From DASUSF01 sp036375275 (GTDB taxonomy: Bacteria; Pseudomonadota; Alphaproteobacteria; Geminicoccales; Geminicoccaceae), in the NCBI GenBank assembly GCA_036375275.1, contig DASUSF010000140.1, forward strand, positions 1 to 9,504: 9,504 nucleotides of DNA, given 5' to 3'. Positions 6,119 through 9,504 of the stretch are shown in pieces (positions within the stretch are counted from its first letter, which is position 1; the number at the start of each line of letters is the position of its first letter). Position numbers and translations under genes: made by a program. A model generated the notes under the pieces. It was not told where the DNA came from. It was given only the letters and a program-made list of their open reading frames with translations, and made no database searches.

Positions 6119-6814
6119 ATGGGCCAGATCATCCTTAGCGCCAACCTGAAAGGCGGGACCGGCAAGAGCACGATCGCCGTGAATCTCGCCTGCGCGCTTG
6201 CGCGGGACGGATTCGAGGTGGTCCTGGTCGACGTCGACCCGCAGGCGACCGCGGTCGAGTGGGCCGCCCGTGGCGGCCTGCCGGTGCGGGTGGCCGGCGA
6301 GGCGCCGATCGACCTGCACGGCCAGGGCCGCTGGCCGAAGCGCGCGGTCGATCTCGCCCGGGAGACGGAGTTCGTGGTCCTGGACCTGCCGCCGCTGGTC
6401 GGTCGGATCCTCGCATCCGGCCTGATGATCGCCGACCTGGTGCTGATCCCGCTCACCCCGTCCGCGGTCGACGTGGCGCCGACGCGCGAGGTTCTCCGGC
6501 AGGTCCGGATATCGCGCGAGAGTCGGCAGGGGCGGCGGCCGAAGGCGCTGCTGGTCCCGAACCGCGTCGACTACGACGCCCGCTACGACGAGGCCACACA
6601 GGCCGCGGTCGAGGCGCTGAAGGAGCGATGGGCGCCCCCGCTCCGGCGGGATACCGATTTCGTCAACGCCTTCGCCTCGGGCACCTGGGTCGGGGACTAT
6701 GCGCCGCGGGGCCGGGCCGCGCGCGATCTCCTGAAGCTGAAGCGCGCGGTCCTGGAGCGCCTGGAAGTGGCGCTGCCCGCGTTCGATGAGGTGGCCGCGA
6801 AGATCCCGGCCTGA
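6119..6814 (+). CDS. Orphan ParA/Soj-family ATPase
   Basis: The 231-residue protein is a ParA/MinD-type P-loop ATPase, a family that positions DNA or protein cargo by dimerising with ATP on the nucleoid. The deviant Walker A motif KGGTGKST is at 11-18, with signature Lys11 and Walker Lys16. The A' motif VVLVDVDPQ is at 34-42 and the Walker B strand FVVLDLPP is at 85-92. IPLTPSAVDV at 110-119 and a VPNRVDYDARY segment at 146-156 are usual for the family. The short N-terminus without a DNA-binding domain resembles the Soj-like and orphan chromosomal type. No ParB gene or obvious parS site is in view, so the cargo is unknown. ATG 6119 is preferred because the P-loop strand then starts at once; ATG 6110 would add three residues (MRR), and neither has a strong ribosome-binding site. 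A long in-frame extension upstream to 5804 overlaps the opposite gene and is not real. Confidence 0.87.
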   Translation: MGQIILSANLKGGTGKSTIAVNLACALARDGFEVVLVDVDPQATAVEWAARGGLPVRVAGEAPIDLHGQGRWPKRAVDLARETEFVVLDLPPLVGRILASGLMIADLVLIPLTPSAVDVAPTREVLRQVRISRESRQGRRPKALLVPNRVDYDARYDEATQAAVEALKERWAPPLRRDTDFVNAFASGTWVGDYAPRGRAARDLLKLKRAVLERLEVALPAFDEVAAKIPA

Positions 6815-6883
6815 CGCCGAACGTCTTTGCAGCGCCGGGCGGCCCGCGTAGACCGATCCCGTGCGCCGCGCGGGACGATCTTC

Positions 6884-7501
6884 ATGAGCCTCTACGAGCG
6901 CCGGATCCTGCCCGGCCTGATCGACCTCGCGATGCGTCAGAAGCGGCTCGCTCCGCTGCGCGAGGCGCTGGTCGGCGAGGCCCGGGGCCGGGTGCTCGAC
7001 CTCGGCATCGGCCCGGGGCTGAACCTTCCGCTCTACCGGCGCGACCTCGAGGAGGTCGTCGGCATCGACCCGTCGCCGGAGCTGCTGCGCCGCGCCCGGC
7101 GGCACACCGCCTGGACTCACTTCCCGGTCCGGCTGCATCAGGCGCTCGCCGAGGACCTGCCCCTCGACTCCGGCTCGATCGACACCGTCGTGATGACCTG
7201 GACGCTCTGCAGCGTCGGCGATCCGGCGCGCGCCCTCGCGGAGGTGCGCCGCGTGCTGCGGCCGGGCGGCGCGCTTCTGTTCATCGAGCACGGCCGCGCC
7301 GAGCGGGATGCCACGCGACGCTGGCAGGACCGCTTGACGCCGCTCTGGCGCCGCGTCGCCGGCGGCTGCCATCTGAACCGCGCCGTCGATCGGCTGGTCG
7401 AGGGGGCGGGGTTCGCGCTCGAGAGGCTCGAGACCGGGCATCTGGTCGCCGGCCCGAAGGTCCTGACCTACCACTACCGGGGCCGCGCCGTCGTGGCCTG
7501 A
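6884..7501 (+). CDS. Class I SAM-dependent methyltransferase, METTL7-like
   Basis: The 205-residue protein is a Rossmann-fold SAM methyltransferase. Motif I is RVLDLGIGPGLN at 36-47, the acidic end of strand two is VVGIDPSPE at 58-66, motif II is EDLPLDSGSIDTVVMTWTLCSV at roughly 90-111, and VLRPGGALLFIEHG at 124-137 is the post-II region. The downstream CSVGDP, WRRVAGGCHLNR and terminal LVAGPKVLTYHYRG segments resemble the METTL7 branch, whose animal members methylate thiols; the bacterial substrate is not known. The start at 6884 gives the usual MSLYERRILPGLIDLAMRQ opening, and a weak GGGA lies about 10 bases upstream. An earlier in-frame ATG at 6827 would add 19 basic, non-conserved residues and is less likely. 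The gene lies 69 bp after the ParA gene on the same strand, so the two may share a transcript. Confidence 0.87.
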   Translation: MSLYERRILPGLIDLAMRQKRLAPLREALVGEARGRVLDLGIGPGLNLPLYRRDLEEVVGIDPSPELLRRARRHTAWTHFPVRLHQALAEDLPLDSGSIDTVVMTWTLCSVGDPARALAEVRRVLRPGGALLFIEHGRAERDATRRWQDRLTPLWRRVAGGCHLNRAVDRLVEGAGFALERLETGHLVAGPKVLTYHYRGRAVVA

Positions 7502-7587
7502 ACCTCCTGCCCGGCCGCGCGATTCGCGATCATGGAAGTCGCACACATGCGGAATACGGTGCGTCGGGCGGAAGAACCCTCGCTCCT

Positions 7588-7592
7588 GGAGG
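7588..7592 (+). promoter_or_regulatory. Ribosome-binding site fixing the GTG start of the PhoX-family gene
   Basis: GGAGG at 7588-7592 is a full Shine-Dalgarno core, 10 bases before GTG 7603. The upstream ATGs at 7532 and 7547 are in another frame. This supports the GTG start of the phosphatase gene. Confidence 0.75.
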
Positions 7593-7602
7593 CATCGCCA
7601 CC

Positions 7603-9504
7603 GTGAAAAGGCTGGATGAGATCTACGGACCGGTCGTCGTCGAGGATCGGGACGACATCGGCTCCAACCGCTCGGCCAACACACCCTTCCTCGAGATCGC
7701 TGCCCACCGGGTGAGCCGGCGGACCGCGCTCAAGGGCTTCGCTTCCGCCGCCGCGTACGGTGCGGCCGGCGGCACGCTGACCAGCCGCATCGCCTACGCC
7801 GGGACTCGCGGTGACCCGTCGACCCTCGGCTTCGACTCGATCGAGCAGGTGATCACCGAGGACCATCGCGTGGCGCCCGGCTACACGGCCAAGGTGCTGA
7901 TCCGATGGGGCGATCCGGTGCTGCCCGGCGCGCCCGAGTTCGACCCCATGAACCAGACGGCCGAGGCGCAGGTCAAGCAGTTCGGCTACAACAACGACTT
8001 CCTCGGCTACTTCCCGTTGCCGAAGGGCTCGAACAGCTCCGAGCACGGCCTGCTGCACGTCAACCACGAGTACACCAGCCCCGAGCTGATGTTCCCGGGC
8101 TGGACCAGGACGGCGGCGGGCGAGGAGGCCCGAACGGCTGCGGCCGACGCGGCGCGCCAGGCGGCGCTCGCCGCCGGTGAGGATCAGGCGACCGCAGATC
8201 AGGAGGCCCAGGCGGCGGCCGACGAGGTGGATATCTGGGCGGCGGTCGAAGCCGCGAGCATCGCCGCGCAGACCCCGGAGCAGTCGGCGATCGAGATGAT
8301 GGCCCACGCCGGCTCGGTGATCGAGGTCAGGAAGGAGAACGGCTCCTGGTCGGTGGTGCCGGACAGCCGGTACGCCCGCCGGATCACGCTCGACACCGAG
8401 ATGCGGATCGCGGGCCCGGCCGCCGGCCACGACCGGATGAAGACCAACTACGACCCGACCGGCACCAGGGTCTTCGGCACCCTCAACAACTGCGCCGGCG
8501 GCAAGACGCCCTGGGGCACTGCGATCATGGCCGAGGAGAACTTCCACGGCTACTTCGGCGGCCTGCCGGAAGAGGGCGTTTCGGACGTGATCGGGATGGA
8601 GGCAACCAACTACGAGCGCTACGGCGTCGGCGCGGGCCGCTATCCCTGGTGGCGCTCGGTCGAGCGCTTCGACGTGACCAAGGAGCCGAACGAGGCCAAC
8701 CGCTACGGCTGGATCGTCGAGTACGACCCCTACGACCCGAACTCGGTGCCGGTGAAGCGGACCGCGCTCGGCCGCTTCAAGCACGAGGGAGCCACCTCGG
8801 TCGTCAACAAGGACGGCCGGGTGGTCTTCTACAGCGGCGATGACGAGCGGTTCGAGTACCTCTACCGCTTCGTCACCGCCGGCACGTTCGACCCGAACGA
8901 CCCCGACGCGGCGCGCGACCTCCTCGACGAGGGCACGCTCGGCGTCGCCAGGTTCGACGAGAACGGCGTGCGGTGGCTGCCGCTGGTCTTCGGCGCGGGG
9001 CCGCTCAGCGAGGAGAACGGCTTCAAGAGCCAGGCCGACGTCCTGATCGAGACCCGGCGCGCCGCCGACCTGCTCGGGGCGACGCCGATGGACCGCCCGG
9101 AGGACGTCGAGCCGAACCCGGTCAACGGTCGGGTGTACGTCATGCTCGCCAACAACTCACGCCGGAAGGAGGAGCAGGTCGACGCCGTCAACCCGCGGGC
9201 CAACAACCGGCACGGCCAGGTGGTCGAGCTGATCCCGCCCGGCGGCGAGGGCGCCGAGGCCGACCATGCCGCGGACACGTTCACGTGGAACATGTTCCTC
9301 CTGGCCGGCGACCCGGCGCAGGCCGATTCCGGGGCGCAGTACCACCCGGCGTCGGAGGCCTGGCTGTCCTCGCCCGACAACTGCGCCTTCGATGCCGAGG
9401 GGCGGCTCTGGATCTCGACCGACCAGGGGTCTGCCCAGGCCAAGAACAAGATCCCGGACGGGATGTACGCCTGCGACATCTCGGGTGAGGGGCGGGCGCT
9501 CTTG
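7603..9504 (+). CDS. PhoX-family (DUF839) alkaline phosphatase, Tat-exported (3' end beyond window)
   Basis: The frame is open for 634 codons to the window edge, so the C-terminus is missing; full-length relatives are somewhat longer. PhoX enzymes are periplasmic phosphomonoesterases with an iron-calcium active site that release phosphate from organic esters. A 38-residue leader precedes the twin-arginine motif SRRTALKGF (Arg39-Arg40) and an Ala/Gly-rich hydrophobic stretch, so export is by the Tat system; the long n-region is normal for the family. Conserved blocks follow: LLHVNHEYTSPELMFPG at about 152-166, GPAAGHDR at about 271-278, LNNCAGG with Cys297 (the Cys that ligands iron in characterised PhoX), AEENFHGYFGG from 310, FKHEGA with Glu395, DDERFEYLYRF from about 409, and SPDNCAFDAEGRLWISTDQG near the visible end. 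Residues about 170-224 form an Ala/Glu/Gln-rich insertion between two conserved blocks. No clear Pho box is seen upstream. The family call is secure; activity is inferred. Confidence 0.9.
   Translation, partial: MKRLDEIYGPVVVEDRDDIGSNRSANTPFLEIAAHRVSRRTALKGFASAAAYGAAGGTLTSRIAYAGTRGDPSTLGFDSIEQVITEDHRVAPGYTAKVLIRWGDPVLPGAPEFDPMNQTAEAQVKQFGYNNDFLGYFPLPKGSNSSEHGLLHVNHEYTSPELMFPGWTRTAAGEEARTAAADAARQAALAAGEDQATADQEAQAAADEVDIWAAVEAASIAAQTPEQSAIEMMAHAGSVIEVRKENGSWSVVPDSRYARRITLDTEMRIAGPAAGHDRMKTNYDPTGTRVFGTLNNCAGGKTPWGTAIMAEENFHGYFGGLPEEGVSDVIGMEATNYERYGVGAGRYPWWRSVERFDVTKEPNEANRYGWIVEYDPYDPNSVPVKRTALGRFKHEGATSVVNKDGRVVFYSGDDERFEYLYRFVTAGTFDPNDPDAARDLLDEGTLGVARFDENGVRWLPLVFGAGPLSEENGFKSQADVLIETRRAADLLGATPMDRPEDVEPNPVNGRVYVMLANNSRRKEEQVDAVNPRANNRHGQVVELIPPGGEGAEADHAADTFTWNMFLLAGDPAQADSGAQYHPASEAWLSSPDNCAFDAEGRLWISTDQGSAQAKNKIPDGMYACDISGEGRALL

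Noticed and set aside
6843..6874. CCCGCG/CGCGGG potential stem between the ParA and methyltransferase genes
   Set aside because: A 6-bp GC stem with a 20-base loop is expected by chance at this base composition, and no T-tract follows.
6827..6883. An upstream start for the methyltransferase
   Set aside because: The extra 19 residues are basic and unconserved, and the family opening MSLYERRILPGLIDLAMRQ begins at 6884.
7502..7602. A Pho box or other phosphate-responsive promoter upstream of the PhoX-family gene
   Set aside because: No pair of CTGTCAT-like half-sites could be found, so phosphate regulation is not supported by the sequence.
1..9504. A phosphate-acquisition island linking the PhnD-like and PhoX genes
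   Set aside because: The two genes are about 7 kb apart on opposite strands with unrelated genes between, and the PhnD-like ligand is unknown.

Overview
The window is a GC-rich (roughly 70% by eye) stretch of bacterial chromosome. The codon usage and the mix of families (a DEQQ-type threonine aldolase, a BrnT/CopG-like relic, a PhoX phosphatase with a long cytoplasmic leader, a METTL7-like methyltransferase) fit an alphaproteobacterium best. That assignment is inference; no rRNA or other marker gene is present. I see no tRNA, CRISPR array, insertion sequence or phage gene.

The left two thirds is transcribed leftward. In minus-strand reading order it holds: a gamma-glutamyltranspeptidase-like Ntn hydrolase (6027-4474); a cytoplasmic molybdopterin/4Fe-4S oxidoreductase of the formate dehydrogenase/DMSO reductase superfamily (4348-2225); a decayed and fused BrnT-toxin/CopG-antitoxin relic (about 2190-1831) in the only sizeable gap without an intact gene; a low-specificity threonine aldolase (1754-729); and a PhnD-like substrate-binding protein that runs off the left edge (658-1).

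The right third is transcribed rightward from a 91-bp divergent intergenic region (6028-6118). It holds an orphan ParA-type ATPase (6119-6814), a METTL7-like SAM methyltransferase (6884-7501), and a Tat-exported PhoX-family alkaline phosphatase that starts at GTG 7603 and is still open at the right edge.

The genes do not form one obvious pathway. The leftward set looks like scattered amino-acid, peptide and redox metabolism. The two phosphorus-related families, PhnD-like and PhoX, sit at opposite ends on opposite strands. The observations most worth checking are the collapsed toxin-antitoxin relic, the transpeptidase homologue that keeps its catalytic threonine but has lost most glutamate-contacting residues, and the Ala/Glu/Gln-rich insertion in the PhoX protein. 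I found no convincing evidence of a wholly new multi-gene system.
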